A DNA stretch of 64,000 bases from assembly GCF_009857475.1 (NCBI RefSeq), contig NZ_WWCJ01000012.1, positions 1 through 64,000 on the forward strand, read 5' to 3'. The DNA comes from Pseudoduganella guangdongensis. GTDB lineage: Bacteria; Pseudomonadota; Gammaproteobacteria; Burkholderiales; Burkholderiaceae_D. Shown piece after piece: positions 20,628 through 28,740 of the stretch (position 1 is the first letter of the stretch; every line of letters starts with the position of its first letter). A program made the translations under genes and the position numbers. The notes below the pieces were generated by a model. The model worked only from the letters and a program-made list of their open reading frames with translations. It searched no databases and had not been told where the DNA came from.

Positions 20628-21370
20628 AAGGAGTACACCAGCGTCAGCGAGGTCTGGGTATCGGTATTCTGCTTGTCGACCGGCACGCTGGTATCGTTCT
20701 GCGCGCGGAACGCCGCCTTCATCTGCATCGAGCCGTTGATGCGGGTGCTGAGCGAGGTCTCCGAGGTCGAATGCATATTCCACGAACCGCGTTCCACCGT
20801 CAGGGTCTGCGCGAAGGCGGCATTGTCGTTCAGCTTCCAGCGGAAGGCGGCGCGGCCGCGCACGATCATGCCCTGTTCACGCTCGCCGTTGGCGCGCTTG
20901 CCGTCGAAGTAGCCCGGACCGAACTCCATGTCCAGCGTCTTGTCGTCCGACTGGAACCAGCGGAAGCCGTGACCGACACCGACGCTCGAGCTGCGGGTGT
21001 AGGCGCCGAATTTGTCTTCCGCCATGGAGGCCAGCATGTACAGGGTGGAATTTTCTTCCATCAGCTTGTAGCCCGCCTTCGCGCCCAGCTGGTAGCGCTG
21101 GGCGGAACGTGTGTTCACGTCCTGGCCGTCGATGCGGTTACGGTCTTCCTTTAGGTAGCCGTGGCCGGTGTATTCGTTGCTCCACAGCGGGGTGTCCTGC
21201 AGGGCTTCGAACTTGCCGGTGACCGACGTGCCCGAGGTGTTGCCGCTGGTGGTGATGGCGCCGATTTCCGCGGCGATGATCCAGTTGCCCGGATGTTCAA
21301 TGTCTTCGGCTGCCAGGGCGTTGCCGGCAACCAGGCCGGAGGCCAGGAGTAAGGTAGTAAAGTATTTCAT
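20624..21370 (-). CDS. DUF481 (YdiY-type) outer-membrane beta-barrel protein
   Basis: The 248-residue protein has a signal peptide ending in NALAAED and a succession of amphipathic beta strands finishing in TLVYSF, with the C-terminal aromatic residue of an outer-membrane barrel. The pattern of repeated strands (for example GEITTSGNTSGTS-like start, YQLGAKAGYKL, FRWFQSDDKTLDMEFGPGYF) is that of the DUF481/YdiY family, which is salt- or acid-induced in enteric bacteria but of unknown function. It is monocistronic and lies 12 bases after the end of the Lrp-family gene, on the same strand, so the two may be co-transcribed. Confidence 0.85.
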   Translation of the reverse strand: MKYFTTLLLASGLVAGNALAAEDIEHPGNWIIAAEIGAITTSGNTSGTSVTGKFEALQDTPLWSNEYTGHGYLKEDRNRIDGQDVNTRSAQRYQLGAKAGYKLMEENSTLYMLASMAEDKFGAYTRSSSVGVGHGFRWFQSDDKTLDMEFGPGYFDGKRANGEREQGMIVRGRAAFRWKLNDNAAFAQTLTVERGSWNMHSTSETSLSTRINGSMQMKAAFRAQNDTSVPVDKQNTDTQTSLTLVYSF

Positions 21371-21382
21371 AACTAAATTCTA

Positions 21383-21844
21383 TCAGGGCTCGACAGAATG
21401 TGCCCGTTTGAGACACCGCAGCACGAATGTGGAGCGGCTGTGGCGGATGCCGGGCAGCTTGTACAGCTTGCGCCGCAAAAACTCCTCATAGCCCGCCGTG
21501 CCGGCCACCGCCACCTTGATCAGGTAGTCGTAGTCGCCGGTCAGCAGGTAGGCTTCCATCACTTCCGGCAGCTCGGCCAGCGCCTCGCCGAAGCGGTGCA
21601 GCATGTCGTCGTCGTGCCGGTCCAGTGTGACTTCGATGATGACCGTGTCCGGTAAGCCCAGTGCTTGTTGATTTAGCAAGGCGGTGTAGCCTTCGATCAC
21701 GCCGCGCTCTTCCATGGCGCGCACTCGGTTCCAGCAGGGCGTGGTCGATAGCCCGACCTTTTCCGCCAGCTTGGTGTTGCTTAAACGGCCGTCGCGCCGT
21801 AATTCGCGCAGGATTTTCCGGTCTAGTTCGTCGATGTGTTCCAT
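21383..21844 (-). CDS. Lrp/AsnC family transcriptional regulator
   Basis: The 153 residues show an N-terminal AsnC-type winged helix-turn-helix (LDRKILRELRRDGRLSNTKLAEKVGLSTTPCWNRVRAMEERGVI) broken here only for reading, followed by an effector-binding RAM domain (residues ~70-145). Such regulators sense amino acids and act as octamers. A 15-bp Lrp-like palindrome lies 15 bases before the start and suggests autoregulation. The divergent neighbour is an ACT-like protein, a possible target. Confidence 0.92.
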   Translation of the reverse strand: MEHIDELDRKILRELRRDGRLSNTKLAEKVGLSTTPCWNRVRAMEERGVIEGYTALLNQQALGLPDTVIIEVTLDRHDDDMLHRFGEALAELPEVMEAYLLTGDYDYLIKVAVAGTAGYEEFLRRKLYKLPGIRHSRSTFVLRCLKRAHSVEP

Positions 21845-21859
21845 GATTTGCGCTTTAGG

Positions 21860-21874
21860 AAGAAGATTCTTCTA
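21860..21874 (-). promoter_or_regulatory. Lrp-type operator candidate
   Basis: On the minus strand the site reads TAGAAGAATCTTCTT and contains a perfect 13-bp odd palindrome (21861-21873). It agrees with the E. coli Lrp consensus at 11 of 15 positions. It is placed just upstream of the lrp-like gene and inside the divergent intergenic region. Confidence 0.45.
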
Positions 21875-21940
21875 TTCTACATGCAAATCAAGGCAAACTT
21901 TGGATGCCTATTCCGGCCAGGTAGCCGGATAATCTCCCTC

Positions 21941-22192
21941 ATGGATACCGAACAAAGAACTTTCCGCCTGCGCCTGGAGCGCACTGCCGCCATGGATGCC
22001 GCCGAAGCCGTGCTGGCCACCTTGCGCCGCGGCGGCGTACAACTGCACGCCATGCGCATGGCGCCCGGCGTACATGGCATGAACCTGGACCTGGATGTGG
22101 CAGCCGAGGGCGAAGATGCCCTCGTGCTGGCGCGCATGCGCCTGTGTAACCTGATCGGCGTGCTGAAGATACGGGTTCAGGCCCCGATATAG
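21941..22192 (+). CDS. Small ACT-like domain protein (IlvM-like)
   Basis: The 83-residue protein resembles the small regulatory subunit of acetolactate synthase II (IlvM): a ferredoxin-like strand-helix-strand with RTFRLRLERT, GVQLHAMRMAP and LDLDVAAEGED. ACT domains bind amino acids. No large acetolactate synthase subunit is nearby. The ATG at 21941 was chosen because the upstream part of the frame runs through the lrp promoter region. Its 3' end overlaps the purine permease gene by 16 bases, tail to tail. Control by the adjacent Lrp-type regulator is likely but not proven. Confidence 0.65.
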   Translation: MDTEQRTFRLRLERTAAMDAAEAVLATLRRGGVQLHAMRMAPGVHGMNLDLDVAAEGEDALVLARMRLCNLIGVLKIRVQAPI

Positions 22193-23475
22193 GCGTATTT
22201 GAAGCCGAAGGTGAGCGCGATCACCCACACGATCGGCTTGACTTCGCGGAAACGGCCCGTCAGCAGCTTGAGCGCGGCGTAGGTGATGAAGCCGAAGGCG
22301 ATGCCGTGCGCGATGGAGAAGGTGAAGGGGATCAGCAGGGCGGTGATGGCGGCCGGGATGCTCTCCGTGGTTTCGCCCCATTCGATATCGCCCAGGTCGC
22401 GCAGCATCAGGCAGGCCACGTACAGCAGCGCCGGCGCGGTGGCGTAAGCCGGCACCACGCCGGCCAGCGGGGCGATGAACAGGGCCGCCAGGAACAGCAG
22501 CGCCACCACCAGTGCGGTCAGGCCGGTGCGCCCGCCCGCCTGCACGCCGGAGGCGCTTTCCAGGTAGGCGGTGGTGCTCGACGTGCCGAGCACGGAACCG
22601 GCGACGATGGCGGTGCTGTCGGCCAAGAGGGCCTTGTTCAGGCGCTCCATCTTGCCGCTCACCAGCAGGCCGGCGCGGCCCGCCACGCCCATCAGGGTGC
22701 CGGTGGCGTCGAACAGTTCGACCAGGAAGAACACCAGCACCACGTTCAGCACGCCCACGCCCAGCGCGCCCGGCACATCCAGCTTGAACCAGGTCGCGTC
22801 CAGCGACGGCGGCGCCGAGAACACGCCTTTGAAGGTGTTCCCGCCAAAGAAGAAGCTGAGCACCGTGACCAGCATGATGCCGATCAGGATGGCGCCTTTG
22901 ACCTTCAGCCGGTCCAGCGTGACGATCAGCAGGAAGCCGACGATGGCCAGCAGGGCGGGCGCCTTGTGCAGGTCGCCCACGGCCACCATGGTGTTCGGGT
23001 TGGCGGTGACGATGCCGGCGCCTTTCAGCGCGATCAGGCCGAGGAATAGCCCGAGCCCGACGGTGATGGAGATCCGCAGCGAACGGGGTATGCCGTTGAC
23101 AATGGCTTCGCGCAGGCCCAGCACGCTGACCAGCAGGAACAGGCAGCCGGAGATGAAGACGGCGCCCAGCGCCACCGGCCACGCGATGCCCATGCCCAGC
23201 ACCACGGCGTAGGCGAAGTAGGCGTTCAGGCCCATGCCGGGCGCCATGCCAATCGGGTAATTGGCGTACAGGCCCATGATGATCGTACCGAGCGCAGCGG
23301 CCAGGCAGGTGGCGACGAAGACGGCGTCTTTCGGCATGCCCGCATCGCCCAGGATGGCGGGGTTGACGAAGATGATGTAGGCCATGGTGAGGAAGGTGGT
23401 GAAGCCTGCCACCACCTCGGTGCGCACATCACTGCCGGCTTCTTTGAGTTTGAATAGTTTTTCTGCAATAGACAC
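22177..23475 (-). CDS. AzgA-type purine (guanine/hypoxanthine) permease, NCS2 family
   Basis: This inner-membrane proton symporter takes up purine bases. The 432-residue product has about twelve to fourteen hydrophobic segments, with AzgA family motifs EVVAGFTTFLTMAYIIFVNP near the N-terminus, GMAPGMGLNAYFAY and ALLADSTAIVAGSVLGTSS (split for length). The start is taken as the GTG at 23475, preceded by GGGGAG; the longer frame runs into the phytase gene. The GGGGA of this ribosome site is part of a 7-bp hairpin (23482-23504), which may limit translation. Confidence 0.88.
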   Translation of the reverse strand: MSIAEKLFKLKEAGSDVRTEVVAGFTTFLTMAYIIFVNPAILGDAGMPKDAVFVATCLAAALGTIIMGLYANYPIGMAPGMGLNAYFAYAVVLGMGIAWPVALGAVFISGCLFLLVSVLGLREAIVNGIPRSLRISITVGLGLFLGLIALKGAGIVTANPNTMVAVGDLHKAPALLAIVGFLLIVTLDRLKVKGAILIGIMLVTVLSFFFGGNTFKGVFSAPPSLDATWFKLDVPGALGVGVLNVVLVFFLVELFDATGTLMGVAGRAGLLVSGKMERLNKALLADSTAIVAGSVLGTSSTTAYLESASGVQAGGRTGLTALVVALLFLAALFIAPLAGVVPAYATAPALLYVACLMLRDLGDIEWGETTESIPAAITALLIPFTFSIAHGIAFGFITYAALKLLTGRFREVKPIVWVIALTFGFKYAYIGA

Positions 23476-23481
23476 GAGAAC

Positions 23482-23504
23482 TCCCCGGATTGTTCTTCCG
23501 GGGA
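23482..23504 (-). promoter_or_regulatory. Hairpin covering the azgA ribosome binding site
   Basis: TCCCCGG (minus strand, 23504-23498) pairs with CCGGGGA (23488-23482) around a 9-base loop. The second arm contains the Shine-Dalgarno sequence of the GTG start at 23475. There is no U-run, so it is not a standard terminator. Confidence 0.5.
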
Positions 23505-23512
23505 GCATACCA

Positions 23513-25159
23513 TCACGGCAAGTCCAGTGCGCGGGCGATGTCGTCCCACGCCACATACTTGAAGTTCTGGGCGCCGTCCGGCAGGCGCTTGTACCCGTCC
23601 TGCACCACCAGCATGCCGCGCGCGAAGCGGCCGCCAAGGTTGGCGGCGCTGACATCCAGGCCGTCGGTCTCGGAGGCGCCGTCGATGCCCGCGGCGCTAT
23701 TGAAACCGATGCGGAAGCTGCCGCGGATGCGGTGCGGCGGTGCGGCGTCGGCCACCAGGTAGCTGTTGCTGCCCTGGCTGGAGACCAGCAGGTAGCTGGC
23801 CTGGGCGCCGTGGTACAGCGCCATGCCTTCCACGTCGGCGCGCAGGTGGGCGCCGAGCGGCAGCACCAGGCGCGGTTCGGCCTTGGCTTCGGCGCGCGCG
23901 TCCAGGCTCCACACGCCGCGTTTCTCCTCGCCTGCGAACAGGCGGCCGTTGCGGTCGTCCGCTACGCAGCCTTCGGGCTGGCTGCCCAGCTTGAAGCGGC
24001 GCACCAGGCTGGCGCTGAAGGCGCCGCCGCCATGCGCGATGCGGTACTGCAGGAAGCTGCCGTCCTTGTCGTTGACGAAGGCTTGCAGGCCGCCGCCGGC
24101 CGGCTGGTACAGGCAGATGCCGTAGATGCGCTCCAGCGGGGTGGGGAAGCGTGCCGCCTCCGCCACCGTGCCGGCGCTGTCGATGGTGTACAGCACCAGC
24201 GCGTTGTCGTCGCGCTGGGTGGCCATGGCCAGGTCGAAGCGCTGCCCGTCCAGCAGCACGTCCTGGCGCAGGTCGACGTTGTTCAGGCGTCCCGATTCCA
24301 GCAGTTGCAGCTCTTTGCCTTGCAGGTCGTACACATGCAAGCCTTGCTTCTTGTTGGTGCCCAGCACGCGGCCCTGGCCGGGACGCTGGCGGTCGGCCCA
24401 GATGGCCGGGTCGTCGGCGGCGTCGCCCATGCGCGGCATGGTTTCGGTCTGCACCAGCGGCTGCAGCACGACTGCCGGCGGCAGGTCGCGCCGCAGCGCA
24501 ATGGTTTGCATGGTCTGGCGTTTGTGGTCGACCAGCGCCACGCCCTGGGCGGCGGGCGCCAACGTTTCCGGCGCCGACACCAGCTTGCCGTAGGGCTTGC
24601 GCAGGGCCAGGGCGCGCCGCTCGGGCGCTGCTTCGGCGTCGGCGTTGTAGGCCCAGGCGCCGAAGCCTTCCTCGTTCACCACCAGGGTGGCGCTGGCGTC
24701 GTGCACCAGGCAGGCGTTGCTGTGCGGCGGCAGGGCAAGCTTGCGCACCAGCTGCGGCTTGCCGCCCGTCGCTAGCAGCCATTGCTCCGCCTGGCCGTCC
24801 TTCCCGACCAGGAAGGCGTGCAGCAGGCCTTGCGCGTCCTGGTGCAGGCAGGCGGCGTCGGGCGCGACGGCGGCGCCGTCGATCACGGCGCGCGCCGCGA
24901 GCGTGCCGCCAGCGGCATCGACGCTGACCGCGATGGCGCGTTCGGTGTTGGCGTCCACCACCAGGGCGGTGCCGTCGCGGTAATCCAGGTGGCGGGCGCG
25001 CAGCGGCAGGCGGGCGCGCTCGGCACCGTCGGCGCCGCGCAGCAGCAGGCCGCGCTTGTCGGTGGACAGGCTGGCGCCTTGCGGCAGGGCGATCGCTTCA
25101 AGTGCCGTTGCCGGCAGGCTGCAGGCCAGCAGCAGGGGGACTATTGACAGGCGCATCAT
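23513..25159 (-). CDS. Beta-propeller phytase (3-phytase), probably dual-domain
   Basis: The enzyme releases phosphate from phytate using calcium. The 548-residue protein has a signal peptide ending in LPATALEA. The full propeller occupies ~245-545 with typical motifs DDPAIWAD, TNKKQGLHVYDLQGK, GRLNNVDLR, AFVNDKDGSFLQYRI, QPEGCVADDRNG, ADVEGMALYH and SSQGSNSY. Residues ~25-230 look like a second, incomplete propeller as in known dual-domain phytases. The start codon overlaps the last base of the TonB receptor stop (TGATG), so receptor and phytase are made together; the pair suggests phytate or a metal-phytate complex as the imported substrate. Confidence 0.9.
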   Translation of the reverse strand: MMRLSIVPLLLACSLPATALEAIALPQGASLSTDKRGLLLRGADGAERARLPLRARHLDYRDGTALVVDANTERAIAVSVDAAGGTLAARAVIDGAAVAPDAACLHQDAQGLLHAFLVGKDGQAEQWLLATGGKPQLVRKLALPPHSNACLVHDASATLVVNEEGFGAWAYNADAEAAPERRALALRKPYGKLVSAPETLAPAAQGVALVDHKRQTMQTIALRRDLPPAVVLQPLVQTETMPRMGDAADDPAIWADRQRPGQGRVLGTNKKQGLHVYDLQGKELQLLESGRLNNVDLRQDVLLDGQRFDLAMATQRDDNALVLYTIDSAGTVAEAARFPTPLERIYGICLYQPAGGGLQAFVNDKDGSFLQYRIAHGGGAFSASLVRRFKLGSQPEGCVADDRNGRLFAGEEKRGVWSLDARAEAKAEPRLVLPLGAHLRADVEGMALYHGAQASYLLVSSQGSNSYLVADAAPPHRIRGSFRIGFNSAAGIDGASETDGLDVSAANLGGRFARGMLVVQDGYKRLPDGAQNFKYVAWDDIARALDLP

Positions 25160-27660
25160 CAGAAGAAGCTCGCTTTCAGGCCCAGTTTATAGGTGCGGCC
25201 ATATTGTTCATATTGCGCATTGTGCGCTTTGACGCCTTGGTAGACGTAGTATTTTTCATTGTTCACGTTCGCCACGTCGAAGTTCAGCTGCACGGCTTTG
25301 CTGATATGCCAGGCCAGCGAGAAGTCGACCTGTTTCTGGGTGTCGACCATGCGGTCCTGGCTGCCGTTCAGGATATCGGCGCCAAGTTCGAGCAGGTAGG
25401 GCGACTTGTAGTTCAGGGCGACGCGCGTACTGACCGGGCCGGCCTCGTAGCCGAGCATCAGGTTCATCACGCGGTCGGACTGGCCAGGCATGGCGATGCG
25501 GCGCGCCACCATGGCGCCGGCTTTGCTGTCGTAGCGCGCCACGTTGGCGCGCGAATCGGTCAGTGCGCCGTTCACGCCCACCAGCAGGCCGTTGAAAGGC
25601 GCGGGCAGCATGCGCAGCGGCTGCTGCCAGGACAGCTCGATGCCCTTGACCTTGGCCATGTCGCCATTGGCGTAAGTGGTGGCGCTGGTGTAGCCGGCCC
25701 ACTGCCCGCTGCCGGCCAGGTTGGTGGTGTAGGTGAAGTTCTTGATGTCCTTATAGAACAGGTAGGCCGACACGGCGCCGTCGCCGCCGATCATGCGTTC
25801 CGCGCCCAGGTCGAAATTGTGCGATTTGAGCGGGGCCAGGTCGGGATTGCCGATGGTGGCTTCGGTGGCGCTGGCCAGGGCGATGCCGGGCGCCAGCTGG
25901 CTAAAGTTGGCGCGCACCACGGAATGCGTCCAGGCGGCGCGCAGGCTGGTGTCGCGGTCCACGTCATAGCGCAGTTGCAGCGAAGGCAGCCAGTTGGTGT
26001 AGGAGCGCTTGCGCTCGAGCGGGGTGATGCTGCTGCCGCTGGCGCGTACGCCGTGCGCCTCGAACGCGGTGTGTTCGGCGCGTACGCCGGCCAGCAGGCG
26101 CCAGTCGTCTTGCGAGACGGTGTTCTGGAAGTAGGCGGCGTCAATATCCTCGTGCAGCGTGAAGTCGTTGATGGCCGATTCCGTCGCCAGGCGCGCGGCG
26201 GCGCGGTCGAGGCCCGCCACGCGGGCGCGTATGGCCGCGGGGTCGAGGGCGGCGCCGATGCGGCCGAACGGGTAGTCCAGCTCGTGCCCTTGCACAAAGC
26301 CGGCCATCGAGAGCGCGCCGCCGACCGCCTTGGCGCTGTAGCTCCACTGGTTGGTGTCGTTGCTCTTTTCGCGGCGACTGGTCTTGGCGCCGAATTTCAT
26401 ATGCGAGCGCAATTCGCCCAGCGCGAATTCATGCGCCAGGTCCAGGCGCAGGTGGTGTTCGGTGTCTTCCGAGTAGCGCTGTTGCAGGGTGATCGCGTTC
26501 AGGCTGTAGCTGGCCGGGTCGTAGGCGCTGGCCGGCGCCTGCAGGGCCGGGCGCTGGCCGTTGGTGAAGCTGATGCCCGGGAAGTTGGCATTGCCGCGGA
26601 AACGGCCGTCATTCAGGGCTTCCGGCGTGTCTTCGTCGGCCTTGCTGCGGCCGGCCTGGGCGTCCAACTGCCAGTCGCCGAGCTTTTGCTGGGTGCCCAG
26701 CACCAGCGATTGCACTTCCTGCGTGTATTTGCGCTGGCGCAGGCGGCGTTCCAGGCGCGCGCTGGCCGGCGTGCCTTCGGTCAGAGTGCCGCCGCTGACG
26801 TTGCTGACGGTGAGGCGGTCGCGCACCTCGTCATCGCTGAAGCGGCTCAGGAAGCTGCGCAGGAACCAGCTGTTGCCGGCTTGCGGGCGGTAGTCGAGGT
26901 TGAGGGCGGCGGCGCGCCGTTCGCGCACCGGCAGGTAGTCGCGCAGCTCGACGCCGCCCAGGCGCTCGCCGTCCCAGGCGCCGCCGGTTTCCACGTTGTC
27001 GGAGCCGAACTTGCGCTTCTCGCCGCTCAGGCCAAGGGCCACGCCGAACTTGCCGCCGCCAAAGCGGCTGGCCCACAGCAGGCCGGCGTTTGGGCTGTCC
27101 TGCTGCGTGTTCTGGTCGCGCGACACGGCGCCGTGCACCGACAGCAGCGAGCCGGGCAGGTCGAAGGCGGACAGCGATTTGACTTCCACCGTGCCGCCCA
27201 GCGAGTTGGCGTCCTGCTCCGGCAGCAGGGTTTTGCTCACTTCCAGCGAACGCACCAGGCCCGCCGGCAGCACGTCCAGCGCCACGGCGCGGCGGCTGGC
27301 TTCGGGCGAGGGCACCAGTGCGCCGTTGATGGTGACCGCGTTCAGGTCCGGTCCCAGGCCGCGCACGGTGACGTAGCGCCCCTCGCCCTGGTCGCGCTGC
27401 ACGGAGACGCCCGGCATGCGCGCCAGCGCTTCGGCGGCGTTCTTGTCCGGCAGGTTGCCGATATCGTCGCTGCTGAGCACATTCCGGATGTTGTCGGCCT
27501 TGTCCTGGGCGGCAATCGACTTGGCCAGCACGGCGCGCTGGCCGGTGATGACAACGCTGGTGGCGGCCAGGCTGGCGTCGGGGGCGTCGGCAGCCAGGGC
27601 GGCGCCGCCATGCGCCAGCGCGAGTGCCGCAGCGGCGAGGGAGGTCAGTTGAGTCTTCAT
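25159..27660 (-). CDS. TonB-dependent receptor coupled to phytase
   Basis: This 833-residue outer-membrane transporter has a signal peptide ending near AALAADAP, a plug domain of the type IRNVLSSDDIGNLPDKN then PGVSVQRDQGEGRYVTVRG, and a long barrel ending in KLGLKASFF. This plug style belongs to the CarB/OAR-like TonB receptors used for sugars, phytate or other organics rather than classical siderophore receptors. The ATG at 27660 starts the signal peptide; the longer frame is noise. It is directly coupled to the phytase gene, a pairing known in other proteobacteria. Confidence 0.9.
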   Translation of the reverse strand: MKTQLTSLAAAALALAHGGAALAADAPDASLAATSVVITGQRAVLAKSIAAQDKADNIRNVLSSDDIGNLPDKNAAEALARMPGVSVQRDQGEGRYVTVRGLGPDLNAVTINGALVPSPEASRRAVALDVLPAGLVRSLEVSKTLLPEQDANSLGGTVEVKSLSAFDLPGSLLSVHGAVSRDQNTQQDSPNAGLLWASRFGGGKFGVALGLSGEKRKFGSDNVETGGAWDGERLGGVELRDYLPVRERRAAALNLDYRPQAGNSWFLRSFLSRFSDDEVRDRLTVSNVSGGTLTEGTPASARLERRLRQRKYTQEVQSLVLGTQQKLGDWQLDAQAGRSKADEDTPEALNDGRFRGNANFPGISFTNGQRPALQAPASAYDPASYSLNAITLQQRYSEDTEHHLRLDLAHEFALGELRSHMKFGAKTSRREKSNDTNQWSYSAKAVGGALSMAGFVQGHELDYPFGRIGAALDPAAIRARVAGLDRAAARLATESAINDFTLHEDIDAAYFQNTVSQDDWRLLAGVRAEHTAFEAHGVRASGSSITPLERKRSYTNWLPSLQLRYDVDRDTSLRAAWTHSVVRANFSQLAPGIALASATEATIGNPDLAPLKSHNFDLGAERMIGGDGAVSAYLFYKDIKNFTYTTNLAGSGQWAGYTSATTYANGDMAKVKGIELSWQQPLRMLPAPFNGLLVGVNGALTDSRANVARYDSKAGAMVARRIAMPGQSDRVMNLMLGYEAGPVSTRVALNYKSPYLLELGADILNGSQDRMVDTQKQVDFSLAWHISKAVQLNFDVANVNNEKYYVYQGVKAHNAQYEQYGRTYKLGLKASFF

Positions 27661-27754
27661 TATTGTGTAGACGGGAGTGGAGGAATGCAGCGCAGTATGG
27701 GAACCGTGCATGACAAGCCGGTTACGCCGAGGTGAGCCGAAATGACCCGGCGCG

Positions 27755-27772
27755 CCCCGGCCCGCGCCGGGG
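27755..27772. repeat. GC-only hairpin in the divergent intergenic region
   Basis: CCCCGGC and GCCGGGG (7 bp) flank a 4-base loop in the 168-base gap between the TonB receptor and the GGDEF-like gene. No T-run follows on either strand. It may be part of the receptor's leader or simply chance in high-GC DNA. Confidence 0.3.
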
Positions 27773-27828
27773 ACGCAGGAATCCCGCTGTAACACCACGG
27801 TCATAAGCCGCCGCTAAGCTGCCCGGTT

Positions 27829-28740
27829 ATGCTGAACCTTCACCGACACTCCCTTGCCGCGGCCGCCCTGGCCGTGCTGGCCTGCCTGCTGCTGTATGCC
27901 GGCGCGGGCACCCCCAAACCCGCAGCCGACTGGCATTGGATGGATATTCTGGCCGAAGGCGGCATGGCGCTGGTCGCCGGCCTGTGGTTCGTGATGACCC
28001 TGAGCAGCCGCCCCGGCGGCCTGGTGACGCGCCTGCTGGCTGGCGGCCTGGCCGCCGTCATGCTGGGCTCCTGGGCCGATTGCCTGGATGAGTTCTTCCG
28101 CATCGACAAGGGCGCTGCCTGGGACAACTGGCTGGAGGCGCTGCTGCCATTTGGCATGCTGGTGCTGACCGCCGGTATCTATTACTGGCGCCACGAGCAA
28201 TTCCTGGTCAACGACCATCTAGCCAAGCGTGAACGCCTGTTCCGCCAGCACCGCGCTTTCGACCGCGTTACGCAACTGGCCGACGCGGCCTACCTGCGCC
28301 ACCAGATCGGCCTGGAGCAAGAACGCGACCCGGGCGGCCAGTGCGCGCTGGTGATGCTCGATATCGACGGCTTCCACCGCATCAACCGCGCGCACGGGCA
28401 GCGCGAGGGCGACCGGGTGCTGCAGGCGGTCGGCCACATGCTGCTGCTGAACCTGCGCAATGAGGATTTGCTGTGCCGCTATGCCGGCGACCGTTTCGCC
28501 TTGCTGCTGCCGGGCATGGACGACCACGCGGCGCGCCAGCTGGCGCAGCACCTGTGCACGATGGTGGCGATGATGCGCCACCACGGCCCGCACGGCGCGC
28601 TGCCGGTCACCCTGCGCTACGCCTGCACGCCCGCGCAAGGGGAGGCCGACAGCCTGCTGGCGCGTGTCTCCGCTGCGCTCGAAGGCGGGGCCATGCCGCG
28701 CGCGGCCACGGTCGCGGCGCCGCACGCGGACCCCGCCTGA
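27829..28740 (+). CDS. Membrane protein with degenerate GGDEF domain and intact I-site
   Basis: The 303-residue protein has about four hydrophobic segments in residues ~8-125, then a GGDEF fold from ~140 to 285. The signature is A219-G-D-R-F223 instead of GGDEF, with the metal/catalytic Glu replaced by Arg, so it is probably not a cyclase. The inhibitory site R210-N-E-D213 is preserved five residues upstream, which suggests a c-di-GMP receptor. The stop overlaps the AraC-type gene by one base (TGATG). No good ribosome site is visible before the ATG. Confidence 0.85.
   Translation: MLNLHRHSLAAAALAVLACLLLYAGAGTPKPAADWHWMDILAEGGMALVAGLWFVMTLSSRPGGLVTRLLAGGLAAVMLGSWADCLDEFFRIDKGAAWDNWLEALLPFGMLVLTAGIYYWRHEQFLVNDHLAKRERLFRQHRAFDRVTQLADAAYLRHQIGLEQERDPGGQCALVMLDIDGFHRINRAHGQREGDRVLQAVGHMLLLNLRNEDLLCRYAGDRFALLLPGMDDHAARQLAQHLCTMVAMMRHHGPHGALPVTLRYACTPAQGEADSLLARVSAALEGGAMPRAATVAAPHADPA

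Noticed and set aside
23476..23512. Purine riboswitch before the AzgA permease
   Set aside because: The gap to the upstream stop is 37 bases, too short for the aptamer; only a simple hairpin is present.
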